Below are positions 16,145-24,281 of a stretch of DNA of 64,000 bases, piece by piece. The first letter of the stretch is position 1, and each line of letters starts with the position of its first letter. The DNA is from Pseudooceanicola aestuarii (GTDB lineage: Bacteria > Pseudomonadota > Alphaproteobacteria > Rhodobacterales > Rhodobacteraceae). The notes beneath the pieces were generated by a model. It saw only the letters and a list, made by a program, of their open reading frames with translations, was not told where the DNA came from and searched no databases. Where the stretch lies: positions 434,001 through 498,000 of the forward strand of contig NZ_JAAFZC010000002.1 of the NCBI RefSeq assembly GCF_010614805.1, read 5' to 3'. The position numbers were made by a program, and so were the translations under genes.

Positions 16145-16918
16145 CTACCCCTTGGGAACCGTGGCACAGCCCGACGGGACATCCATCCAGACGAAATGGG
16201 CCGGCTTGACCAGGACGTTCTGGTATTTCACCTCGTGGCGCTGCGGGATCTTGCGGCGCGTGACCTGTGGGGCGTCGACTTCGACCCGGTTGATCACTTC
16301 CTTGTAGCGCGCGGGGATCACCACCTTTTCACGACGTTCGGGCGTGACCATCACGCGCCGTTCCTCGATCCGGTATTGCGCCGGGATCGTCCTGGAGATG
16401 CGGCGTTCGGGCGTGACCTGCACCAGCACGCGTTCGGTCTCGTAGAGGGGGGCGGTGGTCAGGCGGATCACCTTCTTCTCGCCGTCCACGGTGACGGGCT
16501 TGTCCGTGCGGACACCGGGGGCGATCAACCGACGCCGGGTCTTGTAGGCATATTCGGCGGGCAGCACGATTTCCTTGACCTCTGCCGCACGGACCAGCAC
16601 GCGGTCCTTGACCAATTTCCACCGCGCGGGCTGCACCCGATATTCCACCCGCTCCGGCGCGACCAGCACGCGGTGCACCACCTCGGCGGTGACGGGAGGC
16701 TTGTAGGTTTCGACCACCTCGCCCGCCTGAACCAGCTGGCGGCTCTTGACGCGCTTGTATCTGGGCGGGACCAGCATCTTCATCTGGCAGCGCCCCTCGT
16801 AGAAGCGCAGGACCATGGGATCGGCCGGGGTCATCCGGGCGGGGGCATCAGCCAAAGCAATCCCCGGCAGCAGCGCCAGCCCCAGCACGGCAAAGCGGAT
16901 ACGCGCCGCATGGATCAT
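16145..16918 (-). CDS. Periplasmic protein of eight 23-residue repeats in the T3SS locus
   Basis: A 257-residue protein with a Sec signal peptide (residues 1-23, cleavage after ALA). Residues 50-247 consist of about eight degenerate repeats of 21-24 residues with the consensus [IVL]PA-[RQ]Y-x4-R-V-x-V-x-PE-x5. Examples are IPAQYRIEERRVMVTPERRE (178), IPARYKEVINRVEVDAPQ (201) and IPQRHEVKYQNVLVKPAH (224). The pattern suggests a repeated beta-hairpin or solenoid. Its only Cys, C44 and C251, flank the array and could form a disulfide. Similar repeats occur in uncharacterised proteobacterial envelope proteins. Its start overlaps the YscG-like gene (ATGA at 16918-16915), which ties it to the needle cassette. 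Function unknown. Confidence 0.6.
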   Translation of the reverse strand: MIHAARIRFAVLGLALLPGIALADAPARMTPADPMVLRFYEGRCQMKMLVPPRYKRVKSRQLVQAGEVVETYKPPVTAEVVHRVLVAPERVEYRVQPARWKLVKDRVLVRAAEVKEIVLPAEYAYKTRRRLIAPGVRTDKPVTVDGEKKVIRLTTAPLYETERVLVQVTPERRISRTIPAQYRIEERRVMVTPERREKVVIPARYKEVINRVEVDAPQVTRRKIPQRHEVKYQNVLVKPAHFVWMDVPSGCATVPKG

Positions 16919-17376
16919 CCTGACCTGCCTTTCCGCGCCACGGCCCGCGCCGCACGGCGCCCGCCCTGCCGCATGTAGAAATCCAGCGCGGCGCGGGCAT
17001 CTTCATCCAGCGCGCCGGTCAGGGCGAATTTCGCCCGCGCCTTGAGAAAAGACCGCACCCGCACCTTTTCACCCGGTGCCCGGCCCGAGACGATCTCGGC
17101 CGGGTCGATCCGTTCCAGATGGCGTATGGTGTCCAGGACGGCTTCGTCCTCCCCCAGCATGGCCTGCACGATGGCCCGTGCCAGCAGGATGTCGGGGGTT
17201 TCCTGATCCAGCGCCAGCAGCCCGTCGATCAGGCGCCTGGCCTCTTCGTAGCGGCCGTGCTGCATCCGCACGTAAATGTCGAGAAGGATGTAGTCCCGTT
17301 CCCGCCGCGACAAGCGCGGCAGGACCACAGGCAGCCCTGAACCGGCAGAGACCGGGTCCATTCCATCGTCGGCCAT
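16915..17376 (-). CDS. YscG-like needle co-chaperone (TPR)
   Basis: A 153-residue protein with TPR-like helices: RRERDYILLDIYVRMQHGRY and EEARRLIDGLLALDQETPDI, then LLARAIVQAMLGEDEAVLDT. In Yersinia and Pseudomonas, YscE and YscG (PscE-PscG) form a heterodimer that holds the needle subunit monomeric, and the genes are ordered E-F-G. The same order appears here: a small YscE-like gene, SctF, then this TPR gene. It is longer than YscG (about 115 residues), with a basic C-terminal tail rich in Arg and Ala. The gene is 73 bp after sctF and overlaps the repeat-protein gene. The call depends on fold plus position. Confidence 0.6.
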   Translation of the reverse strand: MADDGMDPVSAGSGLPVVLPRLSRRERDYILLDIYVRMQHGRYEEARRLIDGLLALDQETPDILLARAIVQAMLGEDEAVLDTIRHLERIDPAEIVSGRAPGEKVRVRSFLKARAKFALTGALDEDARAALDFYMRQGGRRAARAVARKGRSG

Positions 17377-17449
17377 CTCTTGCCTTTCCCCGACACGTCC
17401 CGCCAGTGCGGCGAGACGCCTCGACAGGGTCAGCCCGAATTGCGCCGCC

Positions 17450-17779
17450 TCAGGCGACGTTCCGGACGATGGCTTTCAGCGTGTCGGACACGCTTTTGAT
17501 CACGTTGGTTCGCAGGTTCGTCACCGCCGACCAGGTGTTCATCGCCATCTGCATCGCATACATCTTTTCCGTATCCGACAGGTTGGCGTTCTGTTCGATC
17601 AGGCGGATATCGTCTTCGATGCCCGCGATCTGGGTTTGCAGGAATTCCTGCCGCCAGATCAGGTCGAACCCGTCGCGTTCGCGAAACACCGTGCTGTCGC
17701 GAAAGGCGCCGACGGTGCCCGGCGCGGGGCCGGTTTCGCTGAAGCCCGCGATATTGAGATAGGTTGAAGTCTCCGCCAT
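17450..17779 (-). CDS. sctF: SctF, T3SS needle subunit
   Basis: A 109-residue protein whose last 45 residues match the needle fold (MxiH, PrgI, YscF). Helix one ends RLIEQNANL, a short turn SDTE follows, then MQMAMNTWSAVTNLRTNVIK and SVSDTLKAIVRNVA. The family pattern is YQ-kLseytlyRNaqSnTvKviKdiD-aIi-N; here the aligned Trp83, Asn88, Asn92, Lys95, Asp99, Ile104 and Asn107 keep the register. At 109 residues it has an extra N-terminus compared with the usual 80-90. The start overlaps the YscE-like stop (ATGA at 17779-17776). The needle is exported unfolded through the gate and assembled as a helical tube. Confidence 0.8.
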   Translation of the reverse strand: MAETSTYLNIAGFSETGPAPGTVGAFRDSTVFRERDGFDLIWRQEFLQTQIAGIEDDIRLIEQNANLSDTEKMYAMQMAMNTWSAVTNLRTNVIKSVSDTLKAIVRNVA

Positions 17780-18003
17780 CAGGTCAGTCCCTTTTTGTAA
17801 GACGTATCGCGCATGATCCGGCCGGAGGCATTCAACGCCGCAAGCAGGCGTTCAGCCGCATCGTGATCACCGGGGGACAACCCCGTGTCGAGGGCGGCCT
17901 GAACCTCCCCCCGCATGGTGTCCAGTCGGGCAAGCGTATCGGTCAGGACGGTCGCGCCGTCCTTTGACATCAGTCGTTCTTCCAGATCGGAAAACCCGAA
18001 CAT
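17779..18003 (-). CDS. YscE-like needle chaperone
   Basis: A 74-residue helical protein, MFGFSDLEERLMSKDGATVL and onward, with two amphipathic helices separated by LDTGLSPGDHDAAER. YscE and PscE are helical hairpins of 66-67 residues that pair with YscG. The gene begins at ATG 18003 and its stop overlaps the sctF start by one base-sharing ATGA, so it is coupled to the needle gene. A longer upstream reading frame exists but overlaps the regulator gene and has no chaperone-like composition. The assignment rests on size, helix pattern and the E-F-G gene order. Confidence 0.55.
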   Translation of the reverse strand: MFGFSDLEERLMSKDGATVLTDTLARLDTMRGEVQAALDTGLSPGDHDAAERLLAALNASGRIMRDTSYKKGLT

Positions 18004-18110
18004 CGTGCACCTTCCCGGCCGTAGTGATGATTGATTGTTATGCCGAAGCGACCCGTGCCCGTATGACATCCGACACACCCACCGCGCCGCGCAACGGATC
18101 CGCGCCCTGC

Positions 18111-18809
18111 TTAGCCTGCGGCGAGCGCGACTTTTTCCAGCCGGTCGCGATCCAGAATGATGATGTGCCGATCTTCGAGCGTGATGATCTCTTCGCGGGC
18201 CCACCGCCGCAGCGCCTTGTTGACATTCTCCCGCGTGCCCCGCGCCATGGAGCCGAGATCGCGTTGCGTGACCACGGGGCCCAGACATTGCACCAGCCGA
18301 CCCTTGTAGCGGATCTCGTTGCCCAGCAGGTCCAGCAGTCGCAACAGCGAGTGCGACAGCCGTAGTGTCAGGTTCGGACGATAGAGTGCGCGAGTGAATT
18401 CCACCTGATCGCGATGCCGGCGGGCGATCAGCTTGGCCAGTTCGTATCGCAGCGCCTGCGCCGCAGCGCCGGTATCGTGCCGCCAGGAGGTGCCCAGGGC
18501 GATCAGCTCCGTCTCCCCCACGGTGGAGGCCGTGTCGCAATAGCCGAATCCTTCGAAGGCGCCCGCCTCTCCGAAGGAACGGCCGGGCGGGACGATGGAA
18601 TGCAGCGTCACCAGCCCGTCCTCGGTGATGTAGGACAGCCGGACATAGCCGCGCAGCACAAAGAACACCTGATCGGTCGGATCATCCTGAAAATAGACGA
18701 TGGAATTGCCCGGCAGCGTCACGGTCCGGCTATACCGGTCGGCAAAATCCAGAACTTCCGGCGTCATGAACGCCAGATCGACTTGGCTGAACTTGGTCGG
18801 AAGGTTCAC
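18111..18809 (-). CDS. Crp/Fnr-family transcriptional regulator
   Basis: A 232-residue regulator with an N-terminal cyclic-nucleotide-like beta-barrel (TLPGNSIVYFQDDPTDQVFF, then LRGYVRLSYITEDGL and PPGRSFGEAGAF), a dimerisation helix and a C-terminal winged helix-turn-helix (VTQRDLGSMARGTRENVNKA). The GEAGAF phosphate-binding-like loop is present; the N-terminal Cys cluster of Fnr is absent, so an iron-sulfur sensor is unlikely. It lies upstream of the needle cassette on the same strand and divergent from the secreted-protein operon, so it is well placed to control the T3SS. The ligand is unknown. Confidence 0.85.
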   Translation of the reverse strand: MNLPTKFSQVDLAFMTPEVLDFADRYSRTVTLPGNSIVYFQDDPTDQVFFVLRGYVRLSYITEDGLVTLHSIVPPGRSFGEAGAFEGFGYCDTASTVGETELIALGTSWRHDTGAAAQALRYELAKLIARRHRDQVEFTRALYRPNLTLRLSHSLLRLLDLLGNEIRYKGRLVQCLGPVVTQRDLGSMARGTRENVNKALRRWAREEIITLEDRHIIILDRDRLEKVALAAG

Positions 18810-18969
18810 GATCCCAATCCTCGCGGCGCACGTTCTGAAATGTCTTCGGTACTGTCTATTTCACTACGTTACGTCAATTGCGTGTCAATTCATACGGTGC
18901 TTTTTGGCACATTCCGAATGATGGAGCGGGTTTAGGGTCAACCGGCACCTTGATGCAGGAGCTTTGGCC
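18810..18969. promoter_or_regulatory. Divergent regulatory region with GTCAATT direct repeats
   Basis: This region lies between the Crp/Fnr gene and the secreted-protein operon, and is AT-richer than its surroundings. Two exact GTCAATT repeats lie at 18873-18879 and 18884-18890, 11 bp apart (about one helical turn). No textbook Fnr or Crp palindrome was found. The ribosome binding site for the gene at 18970 is AGGA at 18957-18960. Confidence 0.4.
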
Positions 18970-20121
18970 ATGACGACCATCGGCCCGACGTCACCGTCAC
19001 CGACGCCCACACCGCTGGGCGGCCCCACCCCCGGCACCGCGACAAGCGGCGCCACCGGAGCGCCGCCGCTTTACACGCAATCCTTCTCCGGAGTGGGGCC
19101 GGCCCTGGCTCTGGGCCTGGCCGCGCCGGGCAATTTCGGCGACCTGGAGGCGATCTTTGCGGAGATCGCGGCCAAGCTGGGCGAAACCCGGAACGAGGGC
19201 GACGACAACCGGAAACTGGCCGAATCCGCCGCCCGCCGCACCGAACTGGCCCGCGCTGCCAGTGTCATCGGCCGGCTGTTCGGCGTTGGTGGAGTGATCG
19301 AGGCGAACAGCGACAACATCCGCGCACAGCAGAAGAAAATCGCCGGCTACGATGCGGAAACCGCCGAGCTGGTCGCACAGAAGGCCCCGCTGGAGGCAGA
19401 GTTGGCATCCGTCTCGGCAGAGCTGGTCAGCGATCAGGGCCAGCTGGTGTCGCTGAACAGCGACCGCGTGGCGCTGCTGCGCGATATCGACATGCTGACC
19501 GCCCAGATCGCCGTCGCCGACCCCGAGGACCGCCCCGCGCTGGAAGCGCGGAGATCGCAGTTGCAGGCCGCGCTCGGCCCCCTGGAAGCGGCGATTACCG
19601 CCAAGCAGGGCGAGATCACCGCAGGCAGCAATCGCATCGGTGAGCTGGAAGCGGAATTGGCCCCGATCAACGCCCGGTTGGAGAAGCTGGCCGAACTGAA
19701 GGCCGAGGCCGAGGACTCCATCGCCGCCAGCGAACGCACCATCACCGCGATGGTCGACCTGCTGAATGTCCTGGTTCGCGCCTTCCTGCCGTTCTTCAGC
19801 GCCGTGCTGGCCCTGACCAAGGGAGAGGCGGCGCGGGAATCGGGCGAAACCGACAGTATCGTGGACAATTTCGGTGAACGGATCGAGGAATCTCAGACCG
19901 CCCTGGCCGATCTGGGGCTGGACATGAACGACCTGCGCATCCTGTCACGCATGGCCAGCGGCGATGCCGGCTCGGGGACGAACCTGGCGCTGGCCTTTGT
20001 CGGTGGAATGTCGGCGCTTCTGGACACTCTCGGCGGGCTGGCCAATGCCGATACCGGGACGTTGGCGGGACCGGCCTCGGGATTTCGCGACGGCTCTGCC
20101 CGGATGCGGCTGGCAGTATGA
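18970..20121 (+). CDS. Coiled-coil protein, candidate T3SS translocator
   Basis: A 383-residue protein with three parts: a Pro/Thr/Gly-rich N-terminus (1-33), a long coiled coil (about 115-255; repeated Glu/Ala/Leu heptads) and hydrophobic segments at 257-283 (MVDLLNVLVRAFLPFFSAVL) and 336-358 (TNLALAFVGGMSALLDTLGG). Large translocators such as YopB and IpaB share the plan of coiled coil plus one or two membrane segments. It heads the operon that ends with sctU and includes chaperones and effector. ATG 18970 has AGGA upstream. The stop overlaps the next start (ATGA). A translocator role is an inference from layout; sequence similarity was not tested. Confidence 0.5.
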   Translation: MTTIGPTSPSPTPTPLGGPTPGTATSGATGAPPLYTQSFSGVGPALALGLAAPGNFGDLEAIFAEIAAKLGETRNEGDDNRKLAESAARRTELARAASVIGRLFGVGGVIEANSDNIRAQQKKIAGYDAETAELVAQKAPLEAELASVSAELVSDQGQLVSLNSDRVALLRDIDMLTAQIAVADPEDRPALEARRSQLQAALGPLEAAITAKQGEITAGSNRIGELEAELAPINARLEKLAELKAEAEDSIAASERTITAMVDLLNVLVRAFLPFFSAVLALTKGEAARESGETDSIVDNFGERIEESQTALADLGLDMNDLRILSRMASGDAGSGTNLALAFVGGMSALLDTLGGLANADTGTLAGPASGFRDGSARMRLAV

Positions 20122-20735
20122 ATGCCATGCCCACCCCCCAGGAGGAGCCCGCTTCCGAACGGAGCGATATGCGCGACGATGAGGCGAACCTGCGCGAGAC
20201 AGAGGCGCAGATCAACCAGCTGGGCCGGCGCCTCGCCGATGCGGAGCGTGAGCGCAATCGCACCCGGCCGGAGGATTGGCAGACCCTGTTCCGGCAGGTG
20301 GCGACGCTGGCCACGCGGCTGGCCGAACACCCGTTCATCCGCGGCGATGCGGAGGCCGAGCAACGCGTCGCCCGGATGCTGCGGGCGCCCGACCTGGAAA
20401 TATTCGACCTGCGGACCGATGCGCTGGCCGAATACATCAGCGGCAAGCTGGCGTTTCACGCCGCGATGAAGGCCGCGGCGGAGGGCAAGGCACAGCCCGA
20501 CCCGGATAGGCCGCGCCTGCGCCAGTCCGCCCCCTCCTCCAGCGAGGCGACACGCATGGCGGCCGCCTTCGGCCCCTCGGGAAGCGATTTTGCCCTGCCC
20601 GACCTGCCGCCCTCGCCCGCCGGGAAACCGGCGTCGCCCCCTGAAACGACCACCTCGCCCGCCGATGCCGACGCGCCCGAAGACACCGCACCGGACAGCC
20701 CCCCCCCACGCCGCCGCAGCGTGTTGAGATTGTAA
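20118..20735 (+). CDS. Unrecognised coiled-coil/Pro-rich T3SS-associated protein
   Basis: A 205-residue protein with a charged helical N-terminal half (ETEAQINQLGRRLADAERER, about 20-50, and further helices to 120) and a disordered Pro/Ser/Thr-rich C-terminal half (about 130-205) ending in an Arg-rich tail. No family is recognised. The gene is translationally coupled to the coiled-coil translocator candidate at its start, and the tandem paralogs follow after 11 bp. It could be a second translocator, a chaperone or a regulator of its neighbours; nothing in the sequence decides between these. Confidence 0.5.
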   Translation: MNAMPTPQEEPASERSDMRDDEANLRETEAQINQLGRRLADAERERNRTRPEDWQTLFRQVATLATRLAEHPFIRGDAEAEQRVARMLRAPDLEIFDLRTDALAEYISGKLAFHAAMKAAAEGKAQPDPDRPRLRQSAPSSSEATRMAAAFGPSGSDFALPDLPPSPAGKPASPPETTTSPADADAPEDTAPDSPPPRRRSVLRL

Positions 20736-20746
20736 GGGAAGCCGCC

Positions 20747-22627
20747 ATGGCCGACGAAAGCTACTGGACCACGTCGAACCAGACCCCCGCCCAGCCGGTG
20801 ATGGGGCAGCCCCCCTATTACGACACGCACGATGCGGCACAGACCCACATTCCGGGGAATGCCCAGGGCGCCATTTCGACCGCCTACACGGAAGCCGCGC
20901 GCTTCGTCTATCCGCATTTCGATGGGGTCTCCAACGTGCTGCCGGGCGACCTGCCTGCCAATTTCGCGCAGACCCCGCCGCCGCTGGACGATTTCCTGAA
21001 CTGGCATTCCGCACACCAGGCGCAATGGCTGCACAACGGGGGCACGGGCCGCGCGGCCAATTTCTCCTCGGGCGGGCAGACAGTCGCGTATTTCAGGCTG
21101 TCCTCCGACGGCGCGACCCCTGTCAACCTGATGGCACTGACGCTGTCCGATTACGCGATGTTGCCCGAGGCCGACAAAACGGCGTTCCAGGCCGAACTGA
21201 TCAGCCTTGGCGTGGCCGAGCGCCTGGGCCTGGCCTCCAGCACCACGGCGGTGCTGGCCGGAATCACCGCGCTGCGCGATGCGATCAATGCCGCGACCAG
21301 TGAATTCTCGCAACCCTACCGCAACATGCCCACCGCCGACGCCAAGGTATTCACCGATCAGCTGGACCTGCTGACCCGCCGTGTGAATAGTGGCGGGCTG
21401 GTGGCACAGGACACCGTCCTTCAGGAGGTCGCCGAGATCCAGGAACGGTTCGAACGCGCCAAGGCGTTCCGCAACCCGCGCAAGGCGGAGCCGATCAAGG
21501 AGCTGAATTACAACACTGTGGACCATGCCCGCGAATACACGCTGCGGTTCACCGATGACCTGGACAACACCAACGGCTCTCCCTTCGGGCAGTTCTGGTC
21601 CTACAATTCGGAAGGCCCCTCCACGACCGGCAAGCTGAACTCGGTCGATTCCGGTTACCTGGAGTTCATGCGCGCCGAACGCGCCATTCTCACCATGATG
21701 AACAGGCGGGAAGCGATTACCAGCACCAGCCTGCGCAACGATCCCAAGCTTGACGTGCCGAACCTGATCTTTCGGCTGCAACTTCTCTACCAGGGTCAGG
21801 CCGAAGGGATCGCAGACAGCGGCACCGAGGAAATTCGCCAGCTGCACAAGCTGTTGCAGGATTACGGGATCATGCAGCGGCTGGTGAACGAACAACTGAA
21901 GTTCTACGACTTCTCAAAACCCGAGGAGGAACGGCGGTTCATGAACCTCGGCGGGCGCGCCGATGGCGGCGTCAATACCGACCAGACGCTGAACGGCTAC
22001 GATCTGGGGACCAAGTTCGACTATTATGGCACCAACAACGACGGCACCCAGCAAACAGCCAGCAGCACATATTCCTATACCCTTCCCGGCACCAAGAACA
22101 GCCTGCGCCACGAGGATACCGCGCGCTATCCGCTGGCGCTGCTGACCGGCGTCTACGGGTCGGCCTCCGGGTGGCATCGCGATGACGAGGAGGCGATTCA
22201 CAACGACTGGACAGACAACGGCGCGCGCGGCTACTGGACCGATCATCTGGACAATCGCGAAACGGAATATGTCTTCCTGTCGCAGCAGGAAATGAACGTC
22301 ATCATGATGTTCAGCGGCGATTCCTTCGGTGAATATTTCAACGAGGAACACCCGATCGAGGTGCTGTATGACGGGCTGGAACGGCCCAAGCAGAAATTCC
22401 TGGACGAGACCGACGAAGGCGTCGGGTCGCTGGTTCTTGAACGCAAGGGGTATTGGGAGCAGTTCTCCACCCAACTGGCGGATACGGTGACGCTGCTGAA
22501 CCAGCGCAATCAGATCAAGCAGAACGAGATCGAGAACGCCTCCAAGGCGCAGAACCGTCATTTCGAGCTGGGCAACAACGCGCTGCGCAAGATGAACGAC
22601 ATGCTGATGACCATCGGACGGATCTGA
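20747..22627 (+). CDS. Tandem paralog 1, candidate tip/filament or secreted T3SS protein
   Basis: A 626-residue protein with no signal peptide and no membrane helix. Its N-terminus (MADESYWTTSNQTPAQPV) and the block near 85-97 (LDDFLNWHSAHQAQW) recur in the next gene. The middle is helical and polar, and one stretch (about 390-500) is rich in Asn, Asp, Thr and Tyr. The final helix reads LLNQRNQIKQNEIENASKAQ followed by NRHFELGNNALRKMNDMLMT. A long C-terminal helix with this polar pattern is typical of needle-tip and filament proteins (IpaD, EspA groups), but no sequence signature of those was recognised. Probably secreted. It is far longer than known tip proteins (about 330 residues). Confidence 0.5.
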   Translation: MADESYWTTSNQTPAQPVMGQPPYYDTHDAAQTHIPGNAQGAISTAYTEAARFVYPHFDGVSNVLPGDLPANFAQTPPPLDDFLNWHSAHQAQWLHNGGTGRAANFSSGGQTVAYFRLSSDGATPVNLMALTLSDYAMLPEADKTAFQAELISLGVAERLGLASSTTAVLAGITALRDAINAATSEFSQPYRNMPTADAKVFTDQLDLLTRRVNSGGLVAQDTVLQEVAEIQERFERAKAFRNPRKAEPIKELNYNTVDHAREYTLRFTDDLDNTNGSPFGQFWSYNSEGPSTTGKLNSVDSGYLEFMRAERAILTMMNRREAITSTSLRNDPKLDVPNLIFRLQLLYQGQAEGIADSGTEEIRQLHKLLQDYGIMQRLVNEQLKFYDFSKPEEERRFMNLGGRADGGVNTDQTLNGYDLGTKFDYYGTNNDGTQQTASSTYSYTLPGTKNSLRHEDTARYPLALLTGVYGSASGWHRDDEEAIHNDWTDNGARGYWTDHLDNRETEYVFLSQQEMNVIMMFSGDSFGEYFNEEHPIEVLYDGLERPKQKFLDETDEGVGSLVLERKGYWEQFSTQLADTVTLLNQRNQIKQNEIENASKAQNRHFELGNNALRKMNDMLMTIGRI

Positions 22628-22630
22628 TCC

Positions 22631-24265
22631 ATGTCGGATTACTGGAACAGCTCAGGACAATCCCCTGCCGTGCCGGTCCTGCGGCCCACGCCGGGCGACG
22701 CGCTGGATATCCCCTATGTCAACTTGTTGGACACGCCGGATGCGGATCAGATCAACCCTGCGCTGCTCGACGACGCGCGCAGCCTGTTCCCCTACTTCGA
22801 TGGCGAGACCCATAGCCTGCCTATCCAGCCGGCCAATTTTGCGAACCCCGCGATCGAGGATTTCACCAATTGGCATTCCGCGCACCAGCTGGAATACCTG
22901 CGCCTGCATGGCACGCAGGAGTTGCGCAACGACGGGGACGGCAGCCTGCCGGTCACTCATGCCACGATCGGCACGGCCACCGATCCCGCACAGAACCTGC
23001 ACATCCTGCTCAGCGCCGATGGACGCGAGGTGATCACCGTCAACGACCTGCAATTCGCGGATATCGCAGCCCTGCCGCTGGCGGATCAGCGCGCGCTGTC
23101 CACCCTGCCCGCCTTTGCCAGCCTGATTGCCGTGCCCTTCGATCTGGATCCCGCAGGCGGCACCGCCACCGCCCATTCCGCGCGGGAGGGGCTGAAGGCG
23201 GTGCTACAGACCAGCATCGACAGCATTGCGGCGACACCGGGGTTCCTGCCCGTTCCCACGGGCACCACGCCCGAGGATTATTTCGCCGCCGATCCCGCCC
23301 GGCGTGAGACCCATTACCACTACCTGTTCATCGAGCAGTTGCAGATCCTGCAGGAACAGCTGGACGGCATGGCGATTTTTCACGCCGACACGTTGTTGCA
23401 GCAGAATGCGGCACTGTTCGAAAGGTTCGAGCGGGTGGATGCGTTGAAGACCGTCACCCGCCCGGTCGATGTCCATTCTGACGCGGCCTATTCCGGTTAT
23501 GCCCATGCCACGAATTCCGACGATGAGCTGGCCTCCATCGATGCGGCGGCGGGACTGCTCATCGGTGCCGAACTGACCCTGCTGGGGCTTCAGCGCAACT
23601 CGCAGGAGATCTCGCGCACCGGCACGTTCGAGGGCAAGCGACTGGACACGCCGACCATGACCTTCCTGTTGCAGACCTTCCAGAACTACCGCAACGAGAA
23701 CCTGGCCCGCGTGCTGTCGGAGGAGCTCAACCAGTACAATTCGCTGCTGTCCTCCTACACCGCCTTTCAGCGGCTGCTGAACACCACGTTGCAGGCCTAT
23801 GACCCGGTCAAGCTGGCCGCCAGCGAAGAAGGCGACGACAGCGAAGACCCGGAGGAACTGGGCCTGAAGGGCGCGAATTACGACGCCGGCACCAATGCCT
23901 ATTCCAGCCTGTCGGACTTCACCGAGGCAGAGCGCCGGGCCATCGCCATGTTCGACAGCGTCGCCTCCGCCACCGGCGGGCCGCCCACCTATGCCGCCAA
24001 CACCTATCACCCGATCGAGACCTTGCAGAGCCTGACCAGGCCCACGGAACGGATCGTCAGCGGCACCGGCTTCGAAAGTTACACGAAATCCACCTGGGAC
24101 ACCCTGGCCGTCAACATCGCGGAGGCGACGAAACTGATCAACCAGGACACCCAGCTGAAGATGGATGAGATCAACGCGCTGAACCGTCAGAAAAACCGCC
24201 ACTACGACATGGCCAGCAATGCGCTGAACAAGATGGCGGACATTCTTCGCGCCATAACCTATTGA
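22631..24265 (+). CDS. Tandem paralog 2, candidate tip/filament or secreted T3SS protein
   Basis: A 544-residue paralog of the preceding protein. Shared blocks are the N-terminal MSDYWNSSGQSPAVPV, the LFPYFDG and ANFANPAIEDF region with NWHSAHQLEYL, and a C-terminal helix LINQDTQLKMDEINALNRQK followed by NRHYDMASNALNKMADILRA. The middle differs strongly, so the pair arose by an old duplication. The gene begins 3 bp after the paralog's stop and ends 16 bp before a chaperone gene. It has no signal peptide. A tip complex made from two subunits, or a secreted pair with separate roles, would fit; neither is shown. Confidence 0.5.
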   Translation: MSDYWNSSGQSPAVPVLRPTPGDALDIPYVNLLDTPDADQINPALLDDARSLFPYFDGETHSLPIQPANFANPAIEDFTNWHSAHQLEYLRLHGTQELRNDGDGSLPVTHATIGTATDPAQNLHILLSADGREVITVNDLQFADIAALPLADQRALSTLPAFASLIAVPFDLDPAGGTATAHSAREGLKAVLQTSIDSIAATPGFLPVPTGTTPEDYFAADPARRETHYHYLFIEQLQILQEQLDGMAIFHADTLLQQNAALFERFERVDALKTVTRPVDVHSDAAYSGYAHATNSDDELASIDAAAGLLIGAELTLLGLQRNSQEISRTGTFEGKRLDTPTMTFLLQTFQNYRNENLARVLSEELNQYNSLLSSYTAFQRLLNTTLQAYDPVKLAASEEGDDSEDPEELGLKGANYDAGTNAYSSLSDFTEAERRAIAMFDSVASATGGPPTYAANTYHPIETLQSLTRPTERIVSGTGFESYTKSTWDTLAVNIAEATKLINQDTQLKMDEINALNRQKNRHYDMASNALNKMADILRAITY

Positions 24266-24281
24266 TAAAGAAGGAGACATT

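Noticed and set aside
18891..18915. Sigma-54 type -24/-12 promoter at TTGGCAC before the translocator operon
   Set aside because: TTGGCAC is present, but the -12 element at the required distance reads GAATG and lacks the GC; spacing fails.
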